NCBI GenBank assembly: GCA_963792385.1 | Contig: CAWBVZ010000006.1 | Coordinates: 124,001 to 188,000 of the forward strand | Source: DASSUW01 sp963792385 | GTDB taxonomy: Bacteria; Actinomycetota; Thermoleophilia; Solirubrobacterales; Solirubrobacteraceae | Length of the DNA stretch: 64,000 nt | Direction: 5' to 3' | In this document: piece after piece, positions 26,698 through 34,820 of the stretch | How the letters are laid out: every line of letters starts with the position of its first letter | How positions within the stretch are numbered: the stretch's first letter is position 1 | Translations under genes and position numbers: made by a program | Notes under the pieces: model-generated | Database searches by the model: none | Told to the model about the DNA's origin: nothing | Seen by the model: only the letters and a program-made list of their open reading frames with translations

Positions 26698-27774
26698 TCA
26701 GCCATCGAGCCGCGTGGGCAAGCCGAAGCTCGCGAACAGACTCGCCTTCGCGGGATCGTCGGCCTCGTCGGGCCAGCGATTGAAGTCGTCCGGGTCGGGC
26801 ACGTCCGTCGTGCGCGTGATGAACGCGGTGACGTCCTTGATCCGATCGCCCTCGAGCGTCAGCACGTCGAGCACGAACGGGCGGTAGTACTCCGCCTTGT
26901 CGTCCCAGATGTAGCCGGCGACGGCCGCCTGGCCGTTCACCCGCACGGGCAGGTAACGCCACCGCCACGCGCCCGACATCGGACCCTTCGCGAGGAACAC
27001 CCTGACCGATTCGACGCCGCGGAACCAGCTCGCCAGCGGCGGCATCGACCACGCGGCGTCCTCGGCCAGCATCGAGACGATCGTGTCGACGTCGCCCCGC
27101 TGCATCGCGTCGATGTAGTTCTCCACGAGCTCGCGCAAGCCGTCGTCGCCGAGCGCCCGCAGCGTCGCCTGCTGGCTCTGCTCGGGCAGCTTCTCGTCCA
27201 CCGACTTGCGCGCGCGCTGGAGCGCGCTGTTCACCGACTGGACGCTGGTCTCGAGCAGATCCGCGGTCTCCTGGGCCGAGAAGCCGAGCACCTCGCGCGT
27301 GATCAGCACCGCGCGCTGATTGGCCGGCAGGTGCTGGAGCGCCGCGATGAACGCGAGCTCCATGCCCTCGCGGCGCTCGTAGCGGGCCTCCGGCGCGGCG
27401 AAGCCGTCCTCGACGCCGAGCCGCTCGTCGGGGTACGGCTCGATCCAGATCGACTCGACGACCGGCTCGCCCACGCCGGCATGCGCATCGGAGGCCGGAG
27501 CATGGTCGATCGGCAGCACGCGCTTGGGCCGCCTTGCGATCGCGTCCAGGCACGTGTTGGTCGCGATCTTGTACAGCCAGGCCCGGATCGTCCCGCGATC
27601 CTTGAACCGCGGCAGTGCCTTCCAGGCACGCAGCATCGCGTCCTGCAGCGCGTCCTCGGCCTCGTGGACCGAGCCCAGCATCCGGTAGCAGTGGGCGTGC
27701 AGCTCGGAGCGGTACGGCTCGACGAGACGGCGGTAGTTGGCCTCATCGGCCGGGGTCGCGGAAGCGGCGGTCAT
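26698..27774 (-). CDS. ECF sigma factor with C-terminal SnoaL-like domain (SigG/ECF41-like group)
   Basis: A 358-aa sigma-70 family factor. Region 2 (YRSELHAHCYRMLGSVHEAEDALQDAMLRAWKAL, described not quoted further) and region 4 (LPANQRAVLITREVLGFSAQETADLL with SVQSVNSALQRAR) are intact. After residue 215 comes an NTF2/SnoaL-like domain (VENYIDAMQRGDVDTIVSML) as in actinobacterial sigma factors whose activity is set by the fused domain instead of a separate anti-sigma factor. It would redirect RNA polymerase to a stress or redox regulon. No anti-sigma gene is adjacent, in keeping with that class. TACCCT lies eight bases before the ATG. Confidence 0.88.
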   Translation of the reverse strand: MTAASATPADEANYRRLVEPYRSELHAHCYRMLGSVHEAEDALQDAMLRAWKALPRFKDRGTIRAWLYKIATNTCLDAIARRPKRVLPIDHAPASDAHAGVGEPVVESIWIEPYPDERLGVEDGFAAPEARYERREGMELAFIAALQHLPANQRAVLITREVLGFSAQETADLLETSVQSVNSALQRARKSVDEKLPEQSQQATLRALGDDGLRELVENYIDAMQRGDVDTIVSMLAEDAAWSMPPLASWFRGVESVRVFLAKGPMSGAWRWRYLPVRVNGQAAVAGYIWDDKAEYYRPFVLDVLTLEGDRIKDVTAFITRTTDVPDPDDFNRWPDEADDPAKASLFASFGLPTRLDG

Positions 27775-27801
27775 CCACCCTCAGGGTAGATGCCGGGGCC
27801 C

Positions 27802-28495
27802 TCACCATGGCGCGACGCCGCTCCTGTCGGTGAACGTGCCGGTCGGCCCGGACGCGTCGAGCTTGGCCATCCGCACGATCGCGTCGGTGCCCTCCTCGAC
27901 GGTCTGCGTGCCGCGGTGGCCGTTGAAGTCGGTGCCGGTGTAGCCCGGGTCGACGGCGTTCACGCGCATGCCCGGCAGCCCCTTCGCGTACTGCGACGTG
28001 AGCATGTTCACCGCGGCCTTCGAGGTCGGGTAGGCGAGCCCGACGAGCGTCGACTCCAGGCGCGACGGGTCGGTCGTGATCGCCAGCGAGCCCATGCCGC
28101 TGGACACGTTCACGATCACCGGGTTGTCGGAGCGCTCGAGCAACGGCACGAACGCCTGGGTGACGCGCACGATGCCGAGCACGTTCGTCGCGAGCACGCG
28201 CTCGACCTGCTCCGGCGTGACGTCCGGCAGCGAGATGAACCCGCCGGAGATCCCGGCGTTGTTGACGAGCACGTCGAGGCCGCCCTCGGCCGCGACCGTC
28301 TCGACGGCGGCGGCGACGCTGCGCGTCGTCGGTGACGTCGAGCACGACGAAGCGCGCGCCGAGCTCCTCGGCCGCCGCTTGTCCCCGCTCCGGGTCGCGA
28401 GCGGCGACCCAGACATCGTGGCCGTCGGCGCGCAGCCGTCGCGCCGCTTCTCTGCCAAGGCCCTTGTTCGCTCCGGTGATGAGAGTCGTTGTCAT
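27802..28495 (-). pseudogene. SDR-family oxidoreductase, frameshifted
   Basis: A classical ~230-aa short-chain dehydrogenase split between two frames. The first part (MTTTLITGANKGLGREAARRL through VLDVTDDA) has the TGxxxGxG motif; the second (from SVAAAVETVAAEGG) has VNNAGISGG, the catalytic Tyr/Lys in AYPTSKAAVNML and VDPGYTGTDFNG. The change of frame is at about 28321, where GCG-C-AGC-GTC on the minus strand contains one extra base. With that base removed the gene reads cleanly to TGA at 27802. It is divergent from an MmyB-like XRE regulator, a pairing common in actinobacteria where the regulator controls the SDR gene. Confidence 0.8.
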
Positions 28496-28589
28496 GACTC
28501 CCATCGTGGTCGGCGTCCCCTGGATTCACCAGAGGACGGCTGAGCCTGGGACTCACAGGGCGACGTTCAGGCCGGCGGCGTTCGCCATC

Positions 28590-29432
28590 ATGGAGGGCAT
28601 GGACGAGCTTGCCCAGTGCCTACGCTCCTGGCGTGACCGCCTGAGCCCGCTGGAGGTCGGATTGCCGGCTGGGAGCGGGCGGCGCGCACCCGGCCTGCGC
28701 CGCGAGGAGGTCGCGCAGCTTGCGGGCCTGTCGGTCGACTACCTCGCCCGGCTCGAGCAGGGCCGCGCGAAGAGCCCGTCCGCATCTGTGCTCGCGCCGC
28801 TCGCCCGGGCGCTGCGCCTGACCAACGACGAGCGCGCGCACCTGTTCCGCGTCGCCGGCCACGCGCTGCCAAGCGCTGGGCACATGCCGCAGCACCTCAC
28901 GCCGGGCGTGCAGCGCGTGCTCGACCGGCTGTCCGACGTGCCGGTGACGGTGGTGGACGCCTCGTGGCAGCAGATCGCCGCCAACCCGCTGGCGACGGCA
29001 TTGTTCGGCGACCTCTCCGGCACCTCGCCGCGCGAGCGGAACATTCTCTGGCGCCACTTCACCGGCATGCCGTCACGGGTCGTGCGCACCGAGGCCGAGG
29101 ACGCCGTGATGGAGGCCGAGGCGGTCGCCGACCTGCACGACGCGGTCGGCCGCTATCCCGCGGACGAGACGCTGCACGCCCTGATCGAGGACCTGCGCGC
29201 GGTGAGCCCGCGGTTCGCCGAGCTGTGGGAGCAGCGGCCGGTGCGCAGGCACATCGCGAGCCGCAAGACGGTCCTCCACCCGGAGGTCGGTGAGCTCACG
29301 CTCGACTGCGACGCCCTCACCGTCAGCGGCAGCGACCTGCGGATGGTCGTCTACACCGCGCCGCCCGGCTCACCCGATGCGCAGGCCCTGGCACTGCTGG
29401 GCGCCGTCGGGTTGCAGTCTTTTTCGCGCTGA
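28590..29432 (+). CDS. MmyB-like XRE-family transcriptional regulator
   Basis: A 280-aa regulator. The N-terminal HTH (residues about 30-90) contains RRAPGLRREEVAQLAGLSVDYLARLEQGR, the strongly conserved signature of actinobacterial XRE regulators with an MmyB ligand-binding domain. The C-terminal part (VTVVDASWQQIAANPLATALFGD and later HPEVGELTLDCDALTV) is the PAS-like MmyB domain that binds fatty acid-type ligands in related proteins. Start is 28590 or 28599; GGAGG between them is too close to the second. It is divergent from the frameshifted SDR gene and probably controls it. Confidence 0.88.
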   Translation: MEGMDELAQCLRSWRDRLSPLEVGLPAGSGRRAPGLRREEVAQLAGLSVDYLARLEQGRAKSPSASVLAPLARALRLTNDERAHLFRVAGHALPSAGHMPQHLTPGVQRVLDRLSDVPVTVVDASWQQIAANPLATALFGDLSGTSPRERNILWRHFTGMPSRVVRTEAEDAVMEAEAVADLHDAVGRYPADETLHALIEDLRAVSPRFAELWEQRPVRRHIASRKTVLHPEVGELTLDCDALTVSGSDLRMVVYTAPPGSPDAQALALLGAVGLQSFSR

Positions 29433-29469
29433 GCGATGAGTTTCGCGGCGTGCCCCGGTTCCAAGGGGC

Positions 29470-30759
29470 ATGAACGCACAACGCGACCTACGCCGGGCCT
29501 TTCGTGGCCAGGTGCACCTGCCTGGTAGCAACGGCTACGACGACGAGCGGGTGACGTGGAACAAGCGGATCGACCCACGCCCGGCGATGGTCGCCGAGGC
29601 GCTGACGCCGGCCGATGTGCGCGCCGCCGTCCTCACCGCGCAACTGCACGACCTGCCGTTCGCCGTCCAGGCCACCGGACACGGCACGCTGGTGCCGGCC
29701 GACGGCGGCCTGCTGCTGAAGACCTCGCAGATGGCCGAGGTGCTGGTCGATCCAGAGCGCCAGACCGCCCGCGTCGGCCCGGGGGCGACGTGGGGCGACG
29801 TGATCGCCGCCGCCGCACCGCTCGGGCTGGCGCCGATCTCCGGCAGCTCCACGAGCGTCGGCGTCACCGGCTACACGCTCGGCGGCGGCTTCGGCTGGCT
29901 GTCGCGCAAGCACGGTTTCGCCGCCGACAGCCTGCTGCGAGTGGACATCGTCACCGCCGACGGGCGCCTCGTGACGGCGACCGCGGACCGCAACGCCGAC
30001 CTCTTCTGGGCCGTGCGCGGCGGTGGCGCGAACTTCGGCGTCGTGACCGCGCTGGAGTTCCGCCTCCACCCCGTCGCGCAGGTCTACGCGGGCACTGCCT
30101 GGTTCCCGCTCGAGCGCGCCGCCGAGACGCTCGCGCGCTACCGCGACTGGTCCGCGAGCCAGCCCGACGAGCTGAACGCGTCGGTGGTCGTGACTTCTGA
30201 CGCGCTCGCGATCCGCGGGCTGTACGCCGGCCCGGAGGAGGACGCCCGGCGCGCTCTCCGGCCCCTGTTCGAGGCCGCCGGCCCGCCCGTCGCCGACGAC
30301 TGGCGGGTCATGGGCTTCGCGGACACCAGCTCGATCGGCGGCACCGGCCCGCGCCACTTCGACATGTTCGAGCAGCTGCCCGACGCGGTCATCGCGGCCG
30401 TCGTCGACGCTGTGGCCCGCCGCGGGGCGAACGCCGTCGAGGTCCGCCACTGGGGCGGCGCGATCGCCCGGCCCGGCCCCGACGCCGGCCCCGCCGGCCA
30501 CCGCGACCTGCCGTTCTCGATCACCATCGACGGCCCGCCCGAGGCGGCCGACGAGCTGGCGCTCTACGCCACCGGCGACACGTTCCTGAACTTCCTCGGC
30601 GACCCGGCTCGCACCCACACCGCCTTCACGGCGGCGAACTGGGAACGGCTGCGCGAGCTCAAGCGTGCGTACGACCCGCGGAACGTGTTCGGGCTCAGCC
30701 ACAACATCGCACCGGCCCGCGCCGCCCGGCCGCGGATGTACTACCGCGCGGCCGCGTAG
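29470..30759 (+). CDS. FAD-linked oxidoreductase (BBE-like family)
   Basis: A 429-aa flavoenzyme of the PCMH/berberine-bridge-enzyme group. The FAD domain spans about residues 40-210: the segment AVQATGHGTLVPADGGLLL carries the histidine that becomes covalently bound to FAD in relatives, followed by GPGATWGDV, GVTGYTLGGGFGWLSRKHG and WAVRGGGANFGVVTALEF. The C-terminal BBE region ends KRAYDPRNVFGLSHNI. Such enzymes oxidise sugars, alcohols or alkaloid-like compounds with O2; the substrate here is unknown. The stop abuts the stop of the convergent hydrolase gene. Confidence 0.85.
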   Translation: MNAQRDLRRAFRGQVHLPGSNGYDDERVTWNKRIDPRPAMVAEALTPADVRAAVLTAQLHDLPFAVQATGHGTLVPADGGLLLKTSQMAEVLVDPERQTARVGPGATWGDVIAAAAPLGLAPISGSSTSVGVTGYTLGGGFGWLSRKHGFAADSLLRVDIVTADGRLVTATADRNADLFWAVRGGGANFGVVTALEFRLHPVAQVYAGTAWFPLERAAETLARYRDWSASQPDELNASVVVTSDALAIRGLYAGPEEDARRALRPLFEAAGPPVADDWRVMGFADTSSIGGTGPRHFDMFEQLPDAVIAAVVDAVARRGANAVEVRHWGGAIARPGPDAGPAGHRDLPFSITIDGPPEAADELALYATGDTFLNFLGDPARTHTAFTAANWERLRELKRAYDPRNVFGLSHNIAPARAARPRMYYRAAA

Positions 30760-31617
30760 TCACGTGTGCCGCAGGATCGCGGGGACCACGAGGTCCCACG
30801 TCGTTCGCGGGAAGTACTCGTGGCCGGTGTGCTCCAACGCGAGCAGTTCGGCGCCGGGGATCGCGTCCGCGAGTGCGACCCCGTGGGCGTACGGGAGCAG
30901 CGGATCCTCGGTGCCGTGAACGACGAGCGTCGGCGCGGCCACCGCGCCGAGTCGGTGTCGCCAGGGATCGCCGGTGTCGACGAGGTACGGGTTCGTCAGG
31001 TTCGCCGCGATGTCCAGGCTACGGTCGAAGACCCGTCCCGCGAGCTCGCGCATCGCGGCTTCGTCGAACGGGCGTGAGCGGGCGGCGTACGGTCGCTCCG
31101 CTTCGACGAGGTAGTCGATCACGGCCGCGCGATCGGCCCAGTCGGGCTCGGGCGGCTCGTTCGCGAAGACGGCCCTGAGCTCGTCTGAGACTCCCGGGAG
31201 GTCTTGAGTCTCCTCCCCGGGGATGCCGGGGGTCGACGACGCGAGCGTGAGCGATGCGACGCGATCCGGGTGCTCGAGTGCCACGAGTTGGGCGAGCGCC
31301 GCGCCCGCCGACATGCCCACGAGATGCGCGCTCGCGAGCCCGAAGCTGTCGAGCAGGCCGACGACGTCATCGACGAGATCGCGGCCCGAATACGGCGGGG
31401 CGCCTCGCTCGTACGTCACCGAGCGGCCGGCGTCACGCCTGTCGTAGCGAATGACGAAGCGCCGCCCGGCCGCGAGCCGCTCGCACAGCTCCTCATCCCA
31501 CGAGAGCATCGAGTTGCCCGCGCCGTGCAGGAGCAGGATCGCGGGATCGGCGGGATCGCCGAACGCCTCCGCGCAGAGGTCGACGCCGTTCGCCTGGATG
31601 ATGCTTTCATGAGTCAT
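30760..31617 (-). CDS. Alpha/beta hydrolase
   Basis: A 285-aa hydrolase with the full catalytic set: ILLLHGAGNSMLSWD for the oxyanion hole, the nucleophile elbow VGMSAGAALAQLVA, the acid in VVHGTEDPLLPYAHG and the histidine in LEHTGHEYF. The IRYDRRDAGRS motif between strands is typical of the epoxide hydrolase/haloperoxidase-like branch that includes aclacinomycin methylesterase RdmC-type proteins. No substrate can be assigned. It is divergent from the HD-domain gene with only 23 bases between the start codons, so their promoters overlap. Confidence 0.85.
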   Translation of the reverse strand: MTHESIIQANGVDLCAEAFGDPADPAILLLHGAGNSMLSWDEELCERLAAGRRFVIRYDRRDAGRSVTYERGAPPYSGRDLVDDVVGLLDSFGLASAHLVGMSAGAALAQLVALEHPDRVASLTLASSTPGIPGEETQDLPGVSDELRAVFANEPPEPDWADRAAVIDYLVEAERPYAARSRPFDEAAMRELAGRVFDRSLDIAANLTNPYLVDTGDPWRHRLGAVAAPTLVVHGTEDPLLPYAHGVALADAIPGAELLALEHTGHEYFPRTTWDLVVPAILRHT

Positions 31618-31627
31618 ACGAATGACC

Positions 31628-31633
31628 TACCAT
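31628..31633 (+). promoter_or_regulatory. -10 box of a leaderless promoter for the HD-domain gene
   Basis: TACCAT, then seven bases (CCTTTCA), then the ATG at 31641. There is no SD before this start, which supports leaderless translation. Confidence 0.55.
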
Positions 31634-31640
31634 CCTTTCA

Positions 31641-32216
31641 ATGACCGCGCCTGATCATTCTCCGCCCGGTCCCGGGCCCTACCTGCAGACCGTCTCAGGG
31701 CGCTGGGTGAACCCGTTCGACCCGGATCCGGACCAGCTCGACCCCGGTGACATCGCCCGTGCGCTTGCCAACCAGTGCCGGTTCGGCGGCCACAGCCGTG
31801 TGTTCTACTCGGTCGCCCAGCACTCCGTGATCGTCTCCGAACTCGTCGAAGAGCGCGGCGGCGACGCCGAGGATGTCTTCGCCGCCCTGATGCACGACGC
31901 CGCGGAGGCCTACTTGGGCGACATGCCGCACCCGCTCAAGCACCGCAGCCCGCTCGGCGCGGCGTTCAAGGCGGCGGAGGACCATCTCGAGGAGGCGATC
32001 CGCGCCCGCTTCGGCATCAAGCCGGACGTTCCGGAGATCAAGCGCGCCGACCGAGCGCTCCTCGCCACCGAACGCCGGGCCTTCAGCGCCGAGAACTGGC
32101 ACTGGCCGGAGCTCGAGGGCGTCGAGCCGCTCGACCTCGAGCTCACGGCGTGGCCGCCCGACGAGGCGGCGCGCGCGTTCGCCCAGCGCTACGCCGAGGT
32201 GGACGCGCGGCGCTGA
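31641..32216 (+). CDS. HD-domain phosphohydrolase
   Basis: A 191-aa metal-dependent phosphohydrolase. The metal ligands are seen in order: HSRVFYSVAQHSVIV supplies the first histidine, MHDAAEAYLGDMPHPLK the HD pair, and IKRADRALLATERR the C-terminal aspartate. The N-terminal YLQTVSGRWVNPFDPDPDQ is shared with YfbR-like 5'-nucleotidases and phage-type HD hydrolases, which remove phosphate from (deoxy)nucleotides. The exact substrate is not known. It is followed after 34 bases by the ACT-domain gene, possibly on one transcript. Confidence 0.82.
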   Translation: MTAPDHSPPGPGPYLQTVSGRWVNPFDPDPDQLDPGDIARALANQCRFGGHSRVFYSVAQHSVIVSELVEERGGDAEDVFAALMHDAAEAYLGDMPHPLKHRSPLGAAFKAAEDHLEEAIRARFGIKPDVPEIKRADRALLATERRAFSAENWHWPELEGVEPLDLELTAWPPDEAARAFAQRYAEVDARR

Positions 32217-32250
32217 CCAGCCGCCGCTCCTGGCAAGATCCAGCGCGTCC

Positions 32251-32631
32251 ATGGCATTCGACCTGGTCATCGACATCGAGAACACGCCGGGGGCGCTCGC
32301 GGATGTCGCGGCCGCGATCAGCGATGCGGGAGTGAACATCGCCGCGGCCACGTGCATCGGATCCGGCGAGCGCGCCGAGCTCCACGTCCTGGTCCCGCGC
32401 GCCGAGGCCGCGAGGCACTCACTGGCGATCTCACATCTCGCGATCACGCGCGAGCGCGAGGTCGTGGTGGTCGACGTCGAGGACACCCCGGGCGTCCTGG
32501 CGGACCTGACCCGCAAGATCGCCCGCGCCGGAGTCGACCTCGATCTCGTCTACGTCGCCACCCGCAATCGCGTGGTGTTCGGCGCCGCCGACCTCGACGG
32601 CCTCAAGGCCGCGCTCGCGCCGGCGCGCTGA
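32251..32631 (+). CDS. ACT-domain protein (tandem)
   Basis: A 126-aa protein made of two ACT domains and nothing else. The first starts DIENTPGALADVAAAISDAGVNI and the second DVEDTPGVLADLTRKIARAGVDLDLVY, each with the Gly at the turn that forms the ligand site in amino-acid-binding ACT domains. Stand-alone ACT proteins are regulators or sensors of amino acids or related metabolites. There is no linked biosynthetic gene to suggest the ligand. It follows the HD gene at a short distance. Confidence 0.8.
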   Translation: MAFDLVIDIENTPGALADVAAAISDAGVNIAAATCIGSGERAELHVLVPRAEAARHSLAISHLAITREREVVVVDVEDTPGVLADLTRKIARAGVDLDLVYVATRNRVVFGAADLDGLKAALAPAR

Positions 32632-32815
32632 ACCACCGGCGGGTCGATTTCGGACAGCCTCGTGGAGGCGCGCCACGATGCTCGGCGGACCGCGCCCGCG
32701 GTGGTAGCGTCGATCGTCCGGAGGGCACCTCGTCGGGGTCTGGCGGTATCGCACGCCGGGCAGCGTTCGTCTGACTTTCGTCTCTCGCCTGCGAGCGACT
32801 CGGAGGAACGTCGTC

Positions 32816-33229
32816 GTGCCATCTACTGCTGCATCCCAGAACGGCCGCCGCGGCGCGGCGCTCGCTGCGAGCAGCGCAGCATCGCGCCTTCGCTGCGTGA
32901 CCCACGACCTCGGGCTCGGCATCGTCCAGGTGATGCTTGCCGGACGGCTCGACCTGGCCACGGCCCGACGGGCGGACCAGGTGCTGCGCGCGACCCAGGC
33001 GGACGCTCCGCTGGTCGTCCTCGACCTGCGCCGCGTGCACGTCGTCGGGTGTACCGCTGCGCGTCTCGCGTTGTTCGCCGACGCTCGCGCGCGCCGCGCC
33101 GGCGGCCGGCTCGTCGTCCTCGCCACGGGCGAGCCCGCGCCTCGCCTGTTCGCGCTCGCGCGACTCCACCGCCGGCTCGAGATCGTCGACCGGTTTCCGG
33201 GCGCGCAATCCGAAGGAGCCGCGGGGTAG
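32816..33229 (+). CDS. STAS-domain protein (anti-sigma factor antagonist-like)
   Basis: A 137-aa protein with a low-complexity N-terminus of about 25 residues followed by a STAS domain: VQVMLAGRLDLATARRADQVL, then VVLDLRRVHVVGCTAARLALFAD. In SpoIIAA-type antagonists the residue after the conserved Asp/Ser turn is a phosphorylated serine (DSSG); here the segment is VVGCTAA, so the phospho-site is not clearly conserved. It may bind an anti-sigma factor or another partner without phosphorylation. GTG start with GGAGGAA ten bases upstream. No anti-sigma kinase is adjacent. Confidence 0.7.
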   Translation: MPSTAASQNGRRGAALAASSAASRLRCVTHDLGLGIVQVMLAGRLDLATARRADQVLRATQADAPLVVLDLRRVHVVGCTAARLALFADARARRAGGRLVVLATGEPAPRLFALARLHRRLEIVDRFPGAQSEGAAG

Positions 33230-33232
33230 GCG

Positions 33233-33433
33233 CTAGTCCGGCTGGCGCGGCTTCTTGCGGCCCTTGAGGAAGCGCGGCAGCGGCACAGGCGGCCTGGTGA
33301 AGATCGTGCTGCCGTAGTCGCGGTCCTCGCGACTTGGCCGCTCGTCGTCGTCGTGCTGCGTCGGCCGCACGCCACTCAGCTTGCTCGGTGCCGGCGGGGC
33401 GCTTTCAGTCTCCGATCGTTCACGGGATTTCAC
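33233..33433 (-). CDS. Small hypothetical protein
   Basis: A 66-aa, highly charged, proline-rich protein with no recognised domain. It begins KSRERSETESAPP and ends PRFLKGRKKPRQPD, so the C-terminus is strongly basic and could bind nucleic acid. The evidence for a real gene is the promoter: TAGTGT lies exactly seven bases before the GTG, with TTGCGC 17 bases further upstream as a -35. The GTG has no SD, as in the other leaderless genes of the window. It converges with the STAS gene, with three bases between the stops. Confidence 0.5.
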   Translation of the reverse strand: MKSRERSETESAPPAPSKLSGVRPTQHDDDERPSREDRDYGSTIFTRPPVPLPRFLKGRKKPRQPD

Positions 33434-33440
33434 GATGACG

Positions 33441-33446
33441 ACACTA
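33441..33446 (-). promoter_or_regulatory. -10 box of a leaderless promoter for the small hypothetical gene
   Basis: Minus strand TAGTGT, seven bases, then GTG at 33433. A TTGCGC at 33464-33469 gives a -35 with a 17-base spacer. Confidence 0.55.
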
Positions 33447-33604
33447 CGCCGATGCTTGCGCTCGCGCAACGGGACCTGTACCCTGCCGACCCGATCTATG
33501 ACTGCCGCCACGGAACACGCCACGTCGCGCCGCCAGGGCTGAGCCCGGGCCAGTCGCGCGACTTCGCTTTCCGTCCTTCATAGATCACTCCCGGAGGTTC
33601 CCCC

Positions 33605-33976
33605 TTGTCGCGCGACCAGCGCAACCGTGTCCGGCGCCGAAGTCCGGACACCTTCCGATGTCGACATTGCCGGCTCGACGTGTCCATGCACGCGCCCGGC
33701 ACCAAGCACCGCAACCACTGCCCGAGCTGCCTGTGGAGCCGACACCTCGACGAGGTGCCCGGCGACCGCGCGGCGGACTGCGCCGGCTCGATGGAGCCGA
33801 TCGCCGTCACCGTTCGCGGCGACGGCGAGTGGGCGCTCGTACACCGCTGCGGCGGGTGCGCGACCGTGAGCCTGAACCGCATCGCCGGTGACGACAACCC
33901 GCTGTCGCTCATGCACCTCGCGGTCCGGCCGCTCGCGCAGCCGCCGTTTCCACTCGAGTGGCTGACGCGGCTATGA
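33605..33976 (+). CDS. RNHCP-domain protein
   Basis: A 123-aa protein with the RNHCP zinc-finger-like motif. FRCRHCRLDVSMH supplies the first cysteines, KHRNHCPSCLWSRHLD is the name-giving motif, and a third CxxC-like site, HRCGGCATVSLNRI, lies near the C-terminus. RNHCP proteins are small, probably zinc-binding, and of uncertain function; a nucleic-acid or translation-related role is suspected from the family. The start is TTG at 33605 because GGAGG at 33593-33597 is well spaced and no ATG or GTG upstream fits. Confidence 0.78.
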   Translation: MSRDQRNRVRRRSPDTFRCRHCRLDVSMHAPGTKHRNHCPSCLWSRHLDEVPGDRAADCAGSMEPIAVTVRGDGEWALVHRCGGCATVSLNRIAGDDNPLSLMHLAVRPLAQPPFPLEWLTRL

Positions 33977-33978
33977 AG

Positions 33979-34788
33979 TCACCCCGCGGTGAATCCCAGG
34001 ATCAGCTGGGCGGTCTCGAGCGGGACGTCGAGCTGGGGGGCGTGGCCGATGCCCTCCAGCTCGACCCAGTCGGCGTGCGGCAGCCACTCGGTGCGAAAGC
34101 GCGCGGCGGCGGACGGCCACGGCAGGAGCTTGTCGTCCGTGCCCCACACGATCCGCACCGGGCACGTGATCCGCTCGGCGTCGAGGCTGTAGCCCACGCG
34201 CGCCGCGTACTCGATCATCGCCGGCGCGCCGTTGCAGCCGGCGATGCCGAGGACGAGGTGGGCGAGCAGCTCGGCGGGGATGTGCTCGAAGTTCGTCGTG
34301 ATGACCTGCGTCGCGCGGCGGCGGCCCTCGACGGTGGCGAGCATCGCCTCGGCGTGCGGCGCGGCAGCCTTCGCCTGCTCGTACATCGCCGTCTGGAAGC
34401 GGAGCACCTCCTGCAGCGAGTCGTCACCCGCGGCCCAGCCGCCGGCCGGCGCGAGCGCCACGACAGACCTGGCGCGGCCGCGCGCGGCGAGCTGCAGCGC
34501 TACGAATCCGCCGAGCGAGTTGCCGACGATGTGCGCGGTCTCGAAGCCCGCGTCGTCCATCGCGCGCTCGACCGCGTCGGCGATCACCGCGTCGTCGACC
34601 GCGCCCTCGAGCCGCGGCCCGCCGGCGTGGCCGAGCAGCGTCGGGGCGAGAACGTCGTGACGGCGCTCGAGCGCCGGCAGCACCAGCTCCCACGTCCGCC
34701 ACGTGTCGGTGAACCCGTGCAGGCAGACCAGCGGCGGCCCGGAGCCTCCGCGGTGGGACGGAGTGAAGATCGAGAACTTCGGCATCAT
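33979..34788 (-). CDS. Alpha/beta hydrolase
   Basis: A 269-aa alpha/beta hydrolase. LVCLHGFTDTWRTWELVLPAL gives the oxyanion region, VGNSLGGFVALQLA the nucleophile elbow, IVWGTDDKLLPWP the acid and LEGIGHAPQLDVP the histidine. The cap region is helical, as in epoxide hydrolase or meta-cleavage-product hydrolase relatives. The substrate is unknown. Start chosen at the first of two adjacent ATG codons; a GTG 12 bases upstream is also possible. It converges with the RNHCP gene and is divergent from the MBL-fold gene. Confidence 0.85.
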   Translation of the reverse strand: MMPKFSIFTPSHRGGSGPPLVCLHGFTDTWRTWELVLPALERRHDVLAPTLLGHAGGPRLEGAVDDAVIADAVERAMDDAGFETAHIVGNSLGGFVALQLAARGRARSVVALAPAGGWAAGDDSLQEVLRFQTAMYEQAKAAAPHAEAMLATVEGRRRATQVITTNFEHIPAELLAHLVLGIAGCNGAPAMIEYAARVGYSLDAERITCPVRIVWGTDDKLLPWPSAAARFRTEWLPHADWVELEGIGHAPQLDVPLETAQLILGFTAG

Positions 34789-34820
34789 CGGACGGGACAC
34801 CGACGGTATTGGAGGCGACG

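Noticed and set aside
24545..27553. A >1000-codon open frame on the minus strand across the ABC exporter and sigma-factor genes
   Set aside because: It lies opposite well-supported genes and has arginine/alanine-rich shadow composition with no domain. High GC leaves antisense frames open.
32632..32815. Gap between the ACT and STAS genes searched for a small RNA or gene
   Set aside because: Only a weak CGTGG/CCACG stem was found, with no promoter-terminator pair; treated as the STAS promoter region.
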